From the NCBI GenBank assembly GCA_049517655.1, contig JBEKRQ010000001.1, forward strand, positions 372,001-436,000: a DNA stretch of 64,000 bases, in the 5' to 3' direction. Under the pieces are notes generated by a model that was not told the DNA's origin, did not search any database, and worked only from the letters and a program-made list of their open reading frames with translations. The first letter of the stretch is position 1. Each line of letters starts with the position of its first letter. Source of the DNA: UBA11358 sp049517655 (GTDB lineage Bacteria; Verrucomicrobiota; Verrucomicrobiia; Limisphaerales; UBA11358). Position numbers and translations under genes: made by a program. Below, one piece after another: positions 40,048 to 49,435 of this stretch.

Positions 40048-43000
40048 ATGATGACCAGCTCGCAAATCCGCCAGTCGTTTCTCGACTTCTTCAAGTCGAA
40101 GCAGCACACCATCGCGCCGTCGTCGAGTCTGATGCCCGACTCGCCGAACCTGCTGTTCACGAACGCCGGCATGAACCAGTTCGTGCCCATCTTCCTCGGC
40201 CAGACCAAATGCCCCTACAAACCGGGTCGCGCCGCCGACGCCCAGAAATGCATCCGAGCCGGCGGCAAGCACAACGACCTCGAAGACGTCGGCCTCGACA
40301 CTTACCACCACTCATTCTTCGAGATGCTGGGGAACTGGAGTTTTGGGGACTACTTCAAAAAGGAATCGCTCGAATGGGGCTGGGAACTGCTCACCAAGGT
40401 TTGGAAGTTTCCGGCCAAGCGTCTCTACGCCACCGTCTATAAACCCGGCAAAGGCGAGCCGTCCGAATTCGACCAGGAAACCTATGACATTTGGACGGAA
40501 ATTTTCAAACGCGAGGGGCTTAATCCCAAAGATCATATTGTCTTCGGTGGCAAGAAAGACAGCTTCTGGATGATGGGCGATACCGGCCCGTGCGGTCCGT
40601 GTTCGGAGATTCATATGGACCTCACGCCTGGGGGCGACACGAAAGGCAGCCTCGTCAACAAGGGCGACGCCCGTTGCATCGAAATCTGGAATCACGTCTT
40701 CATCCAGTTCAATGCTAATCCTGATGGCACATTTTCGCCGCTGCCTGCCCGGCATGTGGACACCGGGATGGGATTTGAGCGCGCCACAAGTATCGTCCAA
40801 TGCACGAAAGGCTTCAAAGATTTTACCAAAGCTAAAATCTCGAATTACGAGACCGACATCTTCCGTCCGATTTTCGACGCGCTGGGAAAAATGAGCGGCA
40901 AGAAATATGGCAGCACGCTTCCTGGGAGCGCCGGCGTCCCGCCGGCGGGTTCCGGTCCTGCCGATTCTGAAACTGGCCGCCGGGACGGCGGCGCTCCCAG
41001 GGCTGCGGAGCAAATCCAGGTGGACATCGCCTTCCGCGTCATCGCCGACCACATCCGCACGTTGAGCTTTGCGATTGCCGACGGCGTCCAGCCATCGAAC
41101 GAAGGACGCGGTTATGTTTTGCGCCGCATCCTGCGCCGCGCTGTGCGCTACGGCCGCATGCTTGGCTTTCATGAGCCATTTTTCTACAAACTCGTGGACG
41201 TGCTCGCCGACACGATGGGCGACGTCTTTCCCGAAATCCGCGCCAAGAAAAAGCACGTGCAGGAAGTTATCCGCACCGAGGAAGAGGCGTTTAACAAGAC
41301 GTTGGATAAAGGGATTGAGCTTTTCGAGAACGAAGTTTTCCCTAACGCGATTGCAATTGCTGCAGAAAAAGAAGGGATCAAGTGTTTAACTGTTTCTGAG
41401 GGAGGACTTGTTGGCACGGACGAACAGGGCAAAGGCCAAATATTGAAAGTTTTGTGGACGCATCGAACGTTCGTGCGTGGCAATGAAAAAATTGCCCGTT
41501 ACTCGCTGGCCGAATTGCAAGGAGGAGTTTGGAGAAATATAATTCGATCAGTGCCAGAAATTTCCGGCGCGGACGCCTTCAAACTCTATGACACCTATGG
41601 TTTTCCGCTCGACCTGACCGAGTTGATGGCGCGCGAGCGTGGCTTGACAGTGGATGTCGCCGGTTTTAACAAGTTGATGGAAGAGCAACGGACGAGAGCG
41701 CGCGCCGCACAAAAGAAAACTGTGATTTCACTTTCACAAATCGAGACCACCAAGCCGACAAAGTTCGTCGGCTATGACAAGCTGGAAACATCGGCCAAGG
41801 TGCTCGAAGTCGTCAGTTTGAAGGACAAAACCGCCGTCATTCTCGATACCTCGGCCTGCTATGCCGAGTCGGGCGGCCAAGTCGGTGACACGGGTGAACT
41901 GGAACACGGCAGCCAGCTTTGGCGCATTACCAACACGCAGAAAAGTGGCAGCACGTGGTTGCATTTTGTTGAAGAGGGGAGCGCGGGCGTCTCGCCCGCG
42001 ACCGTCGGCGTCCCGCCGACAGAATCCGCTTCGCGAGACGCGAAACGGGGCGACCGGGACGGTCGCGCTCCCAAGCCACAAGCACCCGCGCTCCCCATTG
42101 CAGGAAGCGCTGTCACTCTTTCCGTTGACCGCTCTCGTCGCGAAGCCATCCAGCGTCATCACACCGTCACGCATTTGTTGCACTGGGCGTTACATGAAGT
42201 CGTCAGCCGCGAAGCTTCGCAGAAGGGTTCATACGTCGGGCCGGACAAACTGACTTTCGATTTTAACAGCGCGCCGCTTACGCCGCAGCAGGTTGCCGAT
42301 GTCGAAAGACTTGTCAACGAACGCATCCTCGAAAACGCCAGCGTAAGCTGGACGGAAGTTCCGTATGCCGACATAAAATCGCGCAAGGACATAAGGCAAT
42401 TTTTTGGCGAAAAATACGGCGACACCGTTCGGGTGCTGCAAATTGGCGGTCACGCGAAGAAGTTGGACGGTTATTCGATGGAACTTTGCGGCGGCACACA
42501 TGTGCGAGCGACGGGCGAGATTGGTTTGTTCCGCATCGTGGGCGAGAGCGCGATTGCGGCGGGCGTCCGGCGCATTGAAGCCATCGCCGGTTTGGAGGCC
42601 TACCGTCAAGCCAGCGACGAAGCGACGCTCATCAAGTCACTTGCGGGCAAAGTCAATTCACCGGTCGGCGAACTGGAAAAGAAAATCGAGTTGTTGATTG
42701 AACAGCAGAAAGCGATGGGGAAACAGCTTGGGGCTGCGCAACAACGCGAAGCGTCCAACGCCGCCAGCCGTTTGCTCGAAGAAATCAAAACCATCAACGA
42801 CGTGCCGGCCATCATTCACAATCTCGGCGCCGTGGACGCAGACTTCCTGCAGGCGGTCGCTGACTCCTTAAAAAGCCGGTTCAAAGGCGTCATTGTTCTT
42901 GGTGGAGGCCCGCAGCGCGGAAACGTTGCAATTGTCGCCGCAGTCACGCCTGACTTCACGGCAAAAGTTCAGGCGGGCAAAATCATTCAGCAGATCGCGC

Positions 43001-43110
43001 CGATTGTTGGCGGCAAAGGCGGTGGAAAACCGGATAACGCGCGCGGCGGTGGCAAGGATGCGTCCAAACTGGATGAGGCGCTTGCGAAAGCAAGGTCGCT
43101 GCTTGAATAA
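40048..43110 (+). CDS. alaS: Alanyl-tRNA synthetase with in-frame palindromic insertions
   Basis: 1020 aa against about 870-900 usual. Class II catalytic core from residue 1: MTSSQIRQSFLDFFKSKQHT, LMPDSPNLLFTNAGMNQFVP, FWMMGDTGPCGPCSEIH. Editing domain: HHTVTHLLHWALHEV near 704 and the metal-binding CGGTHV near 814. C-Ala domain: GGGPQRGNVAIVAAVTPDFT and VGGKGGGKPDNARGGGKD. Three extra segments account for the length: residues 292-318 (GSAGVPPAG...RRDGGAPR), residues 644-675 (GSAGVSPATVGVPPT...DGRAP), and residues about 428-505, an AT-rich segment without palindromes (NAIAIAAEKEGIKCLTVSEG). All motifs needed for charging and editing are intact, so it is probably functional. Upstream REP palindromes and a candidate promoter precede it. 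Confidence 0.95.
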   Translation: MMTSSQIRQSFLDFFKSKQHTIAPSSSLMPDSPNLLFTNAGMNQFVPIFLGQTKCPYKPGRAADAQKCIRAGGKHNDLEDVGLDTYHHSFFEMLGNWSFGDYFKKESLEWGWELLTKVWKFPAKRLYATVYKPGKGEPSEFDQETYDIWTEIFKREGLNPKDHIVFGGKKDSFWMMGDTGPCGPCSEIHMDLTPGGDTKGSLVNKGDARCIEIWNHVFIQFNANPDGTFSPLPARHVDTGMGFERATSIVQCTKGFKDFTKAKISNYETDIFRPIFDALGKMSGKKYGSTLPGSAGVPPAGSGPADSETGRRDGGAPRAAEQIQVDIAFRVIADHIRTLSFAIADGVQPSNEGRGYVLRRILRRAVRYGRMLGFHEPFFYKLVDVLADTMGDVFPEIRAKKKHVQEVIRTEEEAFNKTLDKGIELFENEVFPNAIAIAAEKEGIKCLTVSEGGLVGTDEQGKGQILKVLWTHRTFVRGNEKIARYSLAELQGGVWRNIIRSVPEISGADAFKLYDTYGFPLDLTELMARERGLTVDVAGFNKLMEEQRTRARAAQKKTVISLSQIETTKPTKFVGYDKLETSAKVLEVVSLKDKTAVILDTSACYAESGGQVGDTGELEHGSQLWRITNTQKSGSTWLHFVEEGSAGVSPATVGVPPTESASRDAKRGDRDGRAPKPQAPALPIAGSAVTLSVDRSRREAIQRHHTVTHLLHWALHEVVSREASQKGSYVGPDKLTFDFNSAPLTPQQVADVERLVNERILENASVSWTEVPYADIKSRKDIRQFFGEKYGDTVRVLQIGGHAKKLDGYSMELCGGTHVRATGEIGLFRIVGESAIAAGVRRIEAIAGLEAYRQASDEATLIKSLAGKVNSPVGELEKKIELLIEQQKAMGKQLGAAQQREASNAASRLLEEIKTINDVPAIIHNLGAVDADFLQAVADSLKSRFKGVIVLGGGPQRGNVAIVAAVTPDFTAKVQAGKIIQQIAPIVGGKGGGKPDNARGGGKDASKLDEALAKARSLLE
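40921..41001. repeat. Palindromic element inserted in frame in alaS (first copy)
   Basis: Two 26-bp arms, 40921-40946 and 40976-41001, are inverted copies with 24 of 26 positions matching; the left arm starts CCTGGGAGCGCCGGCGTCCC. The unit is 81 bp, exactly 27 codons, and is read as SAGVPPAG...TGRRDGGAP. Confidence 0.9.
41977..42072. repeat. Palindromic element inserted in frame in alaS (second copy)
   Basis: The outer arms GGGAGCGCGGGCGTC and GACGGTCGCGCTCCC are inverted, with an internal hairpin GTCGGCGTCCCGCCGAC. It is 96 bp, or 32 codons, and is read as GSAGVSPATVGVPPTES, then a stretch ending DRDGRAP. Related to the copy at 40921 but rearranged. Confidence 0.85.
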
Positions 43111-43121
43111 AGGCGCTACTT

Positions 43122-43884
43122 TTACCGATTAGGCGGCGGGAAGCCCATGCCGCCGCCCATGCGTTTCATCATCACTGTCCGCATCATCGTCTGTATGCTG
43201 TCATATTTGGTGAAGTCGGAAGGCGGCTCAAACAAACTCGCGTTGGGTTTGGAAAGATTGATGTCCTTGTATGACATCGTCGCTGTGTTGCCTTGTTCGG
43301 TTTGTTCCATTTTGACGGGGAATTTTTTTAGATCCGTGGCGTTCCAAACGATTACAACATGTTTGTCACCATTGTTGTAAATGATGGTGACTTGGTTTTT
43401 TACACACGGATGACCGTCCACAGTTTCCTTGCCCAGCTCGGCGGTTTCCATTTTGAAGTCATTTGTCGTTGCAGACGCTTCGATGTCTTGCAGGGGGATT
43501 TCAGCGTAGGACTGCATACCGGGATAAATCATGTAGGATTTTTTTTGGTCAGGTCGTGAAATCATCACCATTTTGTCCATGCCCATGGATTTTATTTGCG
43601 CGGTGGCTTCCGGTCGCATCTGGGCGCTTTTCATTTGCGTCATGTCCATCTCAAGACGAGATTTGCCATCGGAGAAGAAAATTTTGGCGGGCATGGTCAT
43701 TATTTGATCCGGCGAACCGCCTTTGTTCTGTATTTCCAACGTGGCCGAAAAATTCGGATTGTCGCCGAACAACCTGGCCATACTGCCGCTCAAGCCCGGT
43801 GCGCGCGGCGGTCCGAATTGCGAATAGGCCGGAAGGAGTCCCAGGCAAACGATTGCTGAAGCAAGAATTGAGAGATGATTTTTC
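43122..43884 (-). CDS. Exported DUF4412-like protein
   Basis: About 253 aa from the ATG at 43884 (MKNHLSILASAIVCLGLLPA), which provides a proper signal peptide cleaved near AYS. The 17 residues of the longer frame are not part of it. The mature protein begins with a proline-rich segment. Next comes a beta-rich domain with FSATLEIQNKGGSPDQIMTM and PAKIFFSDGKSRLEMDMTQM, then KMVMISRPDQKKSYMIYPGM and VDGHPCVKNQVTIIYNNGDK. This matches the DUF4412 pattern of exported proteins that may handle lipids or oxidised residues (role unknown). The C-terminus is rich in Met and Pro (MKRMGGGMGFPPPN). It converges on alaS. Confidence 0.7.
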
Positions 43885-43940
43885 ATGGTTTGTGAATGGT
43901 TTTTGCCAAATTTAATTTCAAATCGCCTGAAACACAATTT

Positions 43941-45752
43941 TTAACCGAGCCGTTCCCGCAGGCTGTTGAGTTGTTCGGACAATGCCTTTGGCAGTTTGTT
44001 GTCGAACTTCGCATAATTCGCGGCTATGTCCTCGACTTCCTTCTTCCAACCCTCGATGTCCACCGCAAGCAATTGATTGAGGTCTTCGGCAGGCAGGTCC
44101 AGCCCGGATAAATCGAGCGCGTCCGGCGTCGGCAAATATCCTATCGGCGTTTTTTGCGCCTTGCCGGTACCTTCGATACGCTCACAAACCCATTTGAGCA
44201 CGCGGCTGTTTTCGCAATAGCCGGGCCAGAGCCACTCGCCGATGTCATTCTTGCGAAACCAATTCGCGAAATAAACCTTCGGCAGCTTGTTGCGGTCGGT
44301 GCGTTGCGCGAAGGAAAGCCAGTGCGCGAAATAATCGCCCATGTGATAGCCGCAGAATGGCAGCATCGCAAAAGGGTCGCGGCGCAACACACCGGGTTGA
44401 CCGAGCGCGGCATTGGTGGTTTCCGAGCCGCAAGCCGAGCCCATGAAAACGCCGTGTTCCCAACTGAAAGCCTCGTTCACGAGCGGAATCGTGCTTGGAC
44501 GGCGTCCGCCAAACAGGATCGCTGAAAGCGGCACGCCTTCGGGGTTCTGCCAGTCGGGATCAATGACCGGACATTGCGACGCTGGCGAGGTGAAACGGGA
44601 ATTCGGATGCGCGCCCTTTTTGTCGCTGGCCGGCGTCCATTCGTGGCCATGCCAATCAATCCCTTTTTTCGGTGCGGGCACGCCCATATCTTCCCACCAC
44701 ACGTCATTGTCCGGTGTCAGCACGACGTTGGTGAAAATGCTGTTCCTGGCAAAGGTGGCGAAGGCATTCGGATTCGACTTCATCGAAGTGCCCGGAGCAA
44801 CTCCGAAAAATCCTGTCTCCGGATTCATGGCGTAGAGACGTCCATCCCTGCCAATCCGAATCCAGGCAATGTCATCGCCAATACAAGTCACTTTCCAACC
44901 CGGCAGCGTCGGCTGCATTATGGCGAGATTGGTTTTGCCGCAGGCGCTGGGAAAGGCGGCGGCGATGTAATGCTTTTTCCCCTTCGGCGAGGTAAGGCAA
45001 AGGATGAGCATGTGTTCGGCCATCCAGCCTTCGCGTTTGGCAACCACCGACGCGATGCGGAGCGCGAGGCATTTTTTGCCAAGCAAGGCATTCCCGCCAT
45101 AGCCTGAACCGTAAGACCAGATCGAAGGTTCGTCCGGGAAATGAACGATGTATCTGTTTTTCGGGTCCGGTTCGCAGGGCCACGGAACATCCTTCTGGCC
45201 GGGTTGCAACGGCGCGCCGACCGAATGCAAACAGGGAATGAAAGCTCCCTCAGCGCCGAGTTTGTCGAACGCAACTTTGCCCATGCGCGTCACGATACGC
45301 ATGTTGGCGACGACGTAAGGCGAGTCGGTAATCTCAATGCCAATCTTGCAAATCGGCGAGTCAGGCGGCCCCATCGCAAACGGAATCACATACATCGTCC
45401 GGCCTTTCATGCTGCCTTTGAAAAGGCCGAGCAATTTCCGCTTCATCTCGGCCGGGTCGGCCCAGTTGTTCGTCGGCCCGGCTTCGTCCCTGGTTTTTGA
45501 GCAGATGAACGTCCGGTCTTCAACGCGCGCAACATCGCTCGAATAGGAACGCGCGAGATACGAGCCGGGGCGTTTCTTTTCATCAAGCTTCGTGAACGTG
45601 CCGTTCCTGACCATCAAATCGCACAGCGACTGATATTCCGCGTCCGAGCCGTCGCACCAATGAATGCGTTCCGGCTGGCAGAGGTCGGCCATCTGTTGAA
45701 CCCAGGCGAGAACTTTTTTATTTGAAGTCGGTAAATTTGTTTTGTCCATCAT
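43941..45752 (-). CDS. pckG: Phosphoenolpyruvate carboxykinase (GTP)
   Basis: About 603 aa from the ATG at 45752 (MMDKTNLPTSNKKVLAWVQQ). The frame to 45821 has an unsupported extra head. Substrate-binding motif RSYSSDVARVEDRTFICSKT, GPTNNWADPAEMKRKL. The catalytic loop AAFPSACGKTNLAIMQPTLP carries the active cysteine and P-loop-like lysine. Metal/nucleotide site KVTCIGDDIAWIRIGRDGRL, and the C-terminal lid IPLVNEAFSWEHGVFMGSAC. It interconverts oxaloacetate and PEP with GTP, a central step of gluconeogenesis. The GTP type rather than ATP type is typical of Verrucomicrobiota. It is followed by a small gap to the divergent metal ATPase. Confidence 0.95.
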   Translation of the reverse strand: MMDKTNLPTSNKKVLAWVQQMADLCQPERIHWCDGSDAEYQSLCDLMVRNGTFTKLDEKKRPGSYLARSYSSDVARVEDRTFICSKTRDEAGPTNNWADPAEMKRKLLGLFKGSMKGRTMYVIPFAMGPPDSPICKIGIEITDSPYVVANMRIVTRMGKVAFDKLGAEGAFIPCLHSVGAPLQPGQKDVPWPCEPDPKNRYIVHFPDEPSIWSYGSGYGGNALLGKKCLALRIASVVAKREGWMAEHMLILCLTSPKGKKHYIAAAFPSACGKTNLAIMQPTLPGWKVTCIGDDIAWIRIGRDGRLYAMNPETGFFGVAPGTSMKSNPNAFATFARNSIFTNVVLTPDNDVWWEDMGVPAPKKGIDWHGHEWTPASDKKGAHPNSRFTSPASQCPVIDPDWQNPEGVPLSAILFGGRRPSTIPLVNEAFSWEHGVFMGSACGSETTNAALGQPGVLRRDPFAMLPFCGYHMGDYFAHWLSFAQRTDRNKLPKVYFANWFRKNDIGEWLWPGYCENSRVLKWVCERIEGTGKAQKTPIGYLPTPDALDLSGLDLPAEDLNQLLAVDIEGWKKEVEDIAANYAKFDNKLPKALSEQLNSLRERLG

Positions 45753-45887
45753 GTTTTGCGTCACTTTTCTCAAAAGAAATCGAGACACACTGCCAGATGA
45801 GCGCCGGTTTGAACAGTCCAAATTGATTTTTTGTGTGTTCCTTTTGCGTCGCGTCGCGCCCGGTAATGAACTAAAAATGAATTAGCC

Positions 45888-48209
45888 ATGAATTCATCGT
45901 CTGCCAACCGCACTGCGGGCCACGAGGCCGATCCGTGCCTCGCGCGTTCGGTCGTGGACACGCTGGCTGAAGAGCCGACGCTCAAAGCGGTGACGATTGA
46001 CCGCGCGCACCGGAAAATATCCGTCGCGACCCTCGGTCGCGCCGACGTGGCCGGGTTGACGGAACGCATTACGACGCAATTTCAAGTGGCCCAAGCCGCT
46101 GATTCCGGCCGTACTTGTTCGTTGTTGAGCGGCACGGGCGATTGCCTCACGTGTGAAGCGCCATTGTCCGAAGAGGAACGGGGGAAAATCACCATCCAAA
46201 GCGACGGACAAACAACGACCATCGCGCGAGCCACGTGTCCGACCGCACCCAAATTCTGGCGCTGGCGCGACATTCCGTTCCCGAAAGTCGTCCAACGCGA
46301 CGTCGAATTTCTTGAACACGCGCAGGAGATTGACGAATGGAAACCGCAACTGGCCGTCGCCATTTTGTGCGGTGTTTTTGGGCTGACAGGATTTTTTTCA
46401 CCCGCAGCGTTAAAGGTTTTTGCCTATGCAGCGGCGTATCTCGCCGGTGGCTTCTATCCGGCTGAAGAAGTTTGGAAACGGCTGCGAAAGCGGACGATTG
46501 ACGTGCATTTTCTCATGCTCGCCGTCGCGGCGGGTGCGGCCGGCATCGGCGCGTGGGGTGAAGGCGCGACACTGCTGTTTTTGTTTTCGCTTTCCACCGC
46601 CCTTGAACATTTCGCGCTCGGTCGCACCCAAAAGGAAATCCGCTCGCTCTTCCGCGACGCGCCGAAAGTCGCCACCGCGCTGGATGCCCGGGGCAACGAG
46701 CGCGAAGTCAAAGTCGGGCAGCTCAAACCCGGAATGCGCCTTTTAATCAAGCCCGGCGAGCAATTCCCAGTGGACGCCGAAATCGCCAAAGGCGGCACCG
46801 CCGCGGACGAATCGAATCTCACCGGCGAAGCCACGCCCCTCGGGAAAAACGTCGGCGACACCACGCTCGCCGGCACCATCAATCTTTGGGGTGCGGTCGA
46901 AGTCATCGTTACGCGGCCCGCTGCCGAAAGTTCGCTGCAAAAAATCATCACGCTTATCAAGGACGCGCAGCAGCGAAAAGCGCCCGCGCAACAGTTCGCG
47001 GATAAATTCAGCACTTACTACACTTACTTCATCCTTGGACTTTCGTTCGCCATGTTTTTTATCTGGTGGCTCGGTTTCCGGCTCATGCCGTTTGAGTCCG
47101 CCATCGAATCGCAAAGCGCGTTTTACCGGACAATGACGCTGCTCGTGGTCTCGTCGCCGTGTGCGCTGGTGCTTTCCATTCCGTCGGCGGTGCTCGCGGC
47201 CATCGCCTGGGGCGCGCGGCACGGCATTCTGTTTCGTGGCGGCGCGGCTGTGGAAAAACTTGCCGAGGTCAACGTCGTCGCGCTCGACAAAACCGGCACG
47301 CTCACGACCGGCGAATTGCGCGTCGAAAAAGTCGAAAGTTTTCCACCCGGCCGCGAAGCCGAAATTGCGCGGCTGGCTTACTCGCTCGAAAAACTTTCCA
47401 CGCATCCGCTCGCCCGCGCGATTACGCGCCACGGTAAACAGCAGCGGATTGAACCCGTTAAGTTCGGGCAATTCGAATCCGTCACCGGCCAGGGGTTGCG
47501 CGCGCGGCGCAGCGGCGGCGAATGTCGTTTGGGCCGGCGCGATTGGCTGGCGCAGGGCCGTCACGCCGGCACGATCGCGCGTGTGACCGCGACTGAAGCC
47601 GGTTTTTCCGAAATCTGGATCGAAGAAAACGATTTGCTGGGCCGCGTCATTTTGCGCGATGACATTCGTCCCCAGTCCGCGCCGGTAGTGGAAGCATTGC
47701 GTAAAGAAGGCTTGCGCACCGTTGTTTTAACCGGCGACCGCAGAGCGACCGCCGAGCATTTGCGAGACAAACTTCATCTCGATGACGTGCGCGCTGAATT
47801 AAAGCCGGAACAAAAAGTCGAGGCGATTCGTACGTTGAGCGGGCAGGGGAAGAAGGTCGCCATGATCGGCGACGGCGTGAACGACGCGCCGAGTCTGGCC
47901 GCCGCGCATATTGGCGTGGCGATGGGCGCGCGCGGGGCGGACGCGGCTTTGGAGCAGGCGGATGTGGTGCTGATGCATGACCGGTTGGAAAATTTTCTTG
48001 CCGCGTTTCGCCTGAGCCAGCGCGCGCGCCGTATCATTCGCCAAAATCTTGTCATTTCACTCGGCACGGTCGTTGTGCTGGTGACGTTTGCGATGCTTGG
48101 GAAAATTCCCCTGCCGGTCGGCGTGGTCGGTCACGAAGGCAGCACGGTCGTCGTCGTGATGAACAGTTTGCGATTGCTTTTCGGAGGCACAGCGGTGAAA
48201 CAAAAATGA
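45888..48209 (+). CDS. Heavy-metal translocating P-type ATPase, P1B-4-like
   Basis: 773 aa. The N-terminal region of about 130 residues has scattered cysteines (DPCLARS, RTCSLLSGTGDCLTCEAP) but no standard HMA CxxC motif. The transport core has TM motif LLVVSSPCALVLSIPSAVLA near 421 (SPC), phosphorylation site DKTGTLTTGELRVEK near 466, STHPLARAI, GDGVNDAPSLAAAH near 660, and the last-helix motif GHEGSTVVVVMNSLRLL near 746. SPC with HEG[GS]T places it in the P1B-4 group (Co, Fe, possibly Zn exporters), not the CPC copper group. The start ATG is 36 bp after the AT-rich gap shared with pckG. No metal regulator is beside it. It pumps the metal out of the cytoplasm at the expense of ATP. Confidence 0.88.
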   Translation: MNSSSANRTAGHEADPCLARSVVDTLAEEPTLKAVTIDRAHRKISVATLGRADVAGLTERITTQFQVAQAADSGRTCSLLSGTGDCLTCEAPLSEEERGKITIQSDGQTTTIARATCPTAPKFWRWRDIPFPKVVQRDVEFLEHAQEIDEWKPQLAVAILCGVFGLTGFFSPAALKVFAYAAAYLAGGFYPAEEVWKRLRKRTIDVHFLMLAVAAGAAGIGAWGEGATLLFLFSLSTALEHFALGRTQKEIRSLFRDAPKVATALDARGNEREVKVGQLKPGMRLLIKPGEQFPVDAEIAKGGTAADESNLTGEATPLGKNVGDTTLAGTINLWGAVEVIVTRPAAESSLQKIITLIKDAQQRKAPAQQFADKFSTYYTYFILGLSFAMFFIWWLGFRLMPFESAIESQSAFYRTMTLLVVSSPCALVLSIPSAVLAAIAWGARHGILFRGGAAVEKLAEVNVVALDKTGTLTTGELRVEKVESFPPGREAEIARLAYSLEKLSTHPLARAITRHGKQQRIEPVKFGQFESVTGQGLRARRSGGECRLGRRDWLAQGRHAGTIARVTATEAGFSEIWIEENDLLGRVILRDDIRPQSAPVVEALRKEGLRTVVLTGDRRATAEHLRDKLHLDDVRAELKPEQKVEAIRTLSGQGKKVAMIGDGVNDAPSLAAAHIGVAMGARGADAALEQADVVLMHDRLENFLAAFRLSQRARRIIRQNLVISLGTVVVLVTFAMLGKIPLPVGVVGHEGSTVVVVMNSLRLLFGGTAVKQK

Positions 48210-48218
48210 TTTTCACCG

Positions 48219-48265
48219 CGGATGAACACGGATGAACACCCAGCTTCGCCAAGCTACGCCGAGGC
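48219..48265. repeat. GGATGAACAC direct repeats followed by a GCTTCGCCAAGC palindrome
   Basis: Two tandem GGATGAACAC units, then GCTTCGCCAAGCTACGCCGA and GGC. The second motif is identical over 23 bp to 59951-59973. Confidence 0.7.
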
Positions 48266-48328
48266 GAGCGGATAAAAACAATCGCGCCTTTCCCATGAAC
48301 CACCGAGGACTTACGTCGGCGCGGCAGC

Positions 48329-48412
48329 GTCTTGGAGTGCGGTGGCCCTCCACCGCTTTGGCAAGGGCCGGTAACCGATCCAAAGCGCCAGAGGACTGGC
48401 GCAGTCCAAGAC
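48329..48412. repeat. 84-bp palindromic element (GTCTTGGA...TCCAAGAC)
   Basis: Arms of 33 bp begin GTCTTGGAGTGCGGTGGCCC and end with the complement CGCAGTCCAAGAC. The loop lies at about 48362-48379. Related to 51383-51464. Confidence 0.75.
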
Positions 48413-48524
48413 CATGCGGCAGTTCGGACGATTCGAGGAAAGGCTGTCGCGTAGCGACAGGTGAGGGGGAATCTTTTCTGTTCATCTGTGTTTTGACCGT
48501 GTTTAATCAGCGCCAGTTGAATTT

Positions 48525-49379
48525 GTGAACCTGTTTCAAAAGTTTGTTTCTGAACACGCCCGGCTTTTCCAAAGCGGAAAAAAGTTGGCGCGGAATCGCC
48601 CCCAAAAATTCCCGCGGCATCGAAAGGTGCCGGACCACGCGCCGAAAGTATTGATTTTCTCGCCGCATCCGGATGACGAATGCATTGTTGGCGGACTCGC
48701 GCTACGGCTGTTGCGGGAGGCAAAGTGGAACATCGTCAATGTGGCCGTGACGCTCGGCGGCAAAAAGGAACGGCGCAAAGAGCGTTTGCGCGAACTGAAA
48801 AATGCGTGCGGTTTCCTTGGCTTCGGTTTGATTCCGATTGGTTTGGAGAAAATCCATTCAGCCACCCGCCGGGAAAATCGCGGGCATTGGCTGGCGGCGG
48901 TTGCGCGAATAAAAAATATTTTGAATGCGAACAAACCGCGTCTGATTTTCCTTTCACACGAGCGCGACGCCCACGGCACGCACATCGGAACGCATTTTTT
49001 GGTTTTGGACGCGCTGAAGAAAATGCCGCGCAGTTTTGAATGTTTTGTCGTCGAAACGGAATTTTGGAGGCCGATGGAGAATCCCAACCTGCTCGTCGAA
49101 TCAAGTGTGGAAGACGTCAGCGATCTTGTCGCGGCGCTGGCGTGTCATGTCGGCGAGGTGCGGCGCAATCCGTATCACACGCGGCTGCCGGCGTGGATGT
49201 CCGACAACGTGTGGCGCGGTGCGGAACTCATCGGCGAACAGGGCGGTGCGGCGCCGGATTTCACGTTTGCCACAACTTACCGGCTCCGAAAATGGTCGGG
49301 CGGCCGGCTGACAAAAGTTCCTCGCGGTGGAAGATTTTTATCGCGCGCGGAAAGTCCGGCTGGCTTGTTCAAGATTTAA
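48525..49379 (+). CDS. PIG-L family N-acetylglucosaminyl deacetylase-like protein
   Basis: A 284-aa protein with a GTG start; no better start is close. The catalytic zinc motif is LIFSPHPDDECIVGGLALRL (HPDDE), near residue 47. Downstream are LGFGLIPIGLEKIHSATRRE and the second zinc histidine in HERDAHGTHIGTHFLVLDAL. LmbE/PIG-L enzymes deacetylate N-acetyl-glucosamine groups in mycothiol, bacillithiol, GPI or glycan biosynthesis. The first 45 residues are basic, and the C-terminus has ATTYRLRKWSGGRLTKVPRG. The partner glycan is not known. It precedes a nucleoside deaminase by 56 bp. Confidence 0.8.
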   Translation: MNLFQKFVSEHARLFQSGKKLARNRPQKFPRHRKVPDHAPKVLIFSPHPDDECIVGGLALRLLREAKWNIVNVAVTLGGKKERRKERLRELKNACGFLGFGLIPIGLEKIHSATRRENRGHWLAAVARIKNILNANKPRLIFLSHERDAHGTHIGTHFLVLDALKKMPRSFECFVVETEFWRPMENPNLLVESSVEDVSDLVAALACHVGEVRRNPYHTRLPAWMSDNVWRGAELIGEQGGAAPDFTFATTYRLRKWSGGRLTKVPRGGRFLSRAESPAGLFKI

Positions 49380-49385
49380 GTGGGG

Positions 49386-49424
49386 CCAAGTTTATTCGTG
49401 TCTATTCGTGTTGATTCGTGGTTA
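49386..49424. repeat. TATTCGTGT direct repeats before the deaminase gene
   Basis: Three imperfect units of 10-11 bp built on ATTCGTG, between the PIG-L stop and the deaminase start. The same element style as the GGATGAACAC repeat at 48219. It leaves no room for an ordinary ribosome-binding site. Confidence 0.55.
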
Positions 49425-49435
49425 AACTTTTTTTG

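Larger units (their letters stand above)
48210..48524. other. Repeat-filled intergenic region after the metal ATPase
   Basis: This holds a GGATGAACAC direct repeat, the GCTTCGCCAAGCTACGCCGA repeat and an 84-bp palindromic element, listed separately. Near the end TTCATCTGTGTT mirrors the GATGAACAC repeat. No coding potential is seen. Confidence 0.6.
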
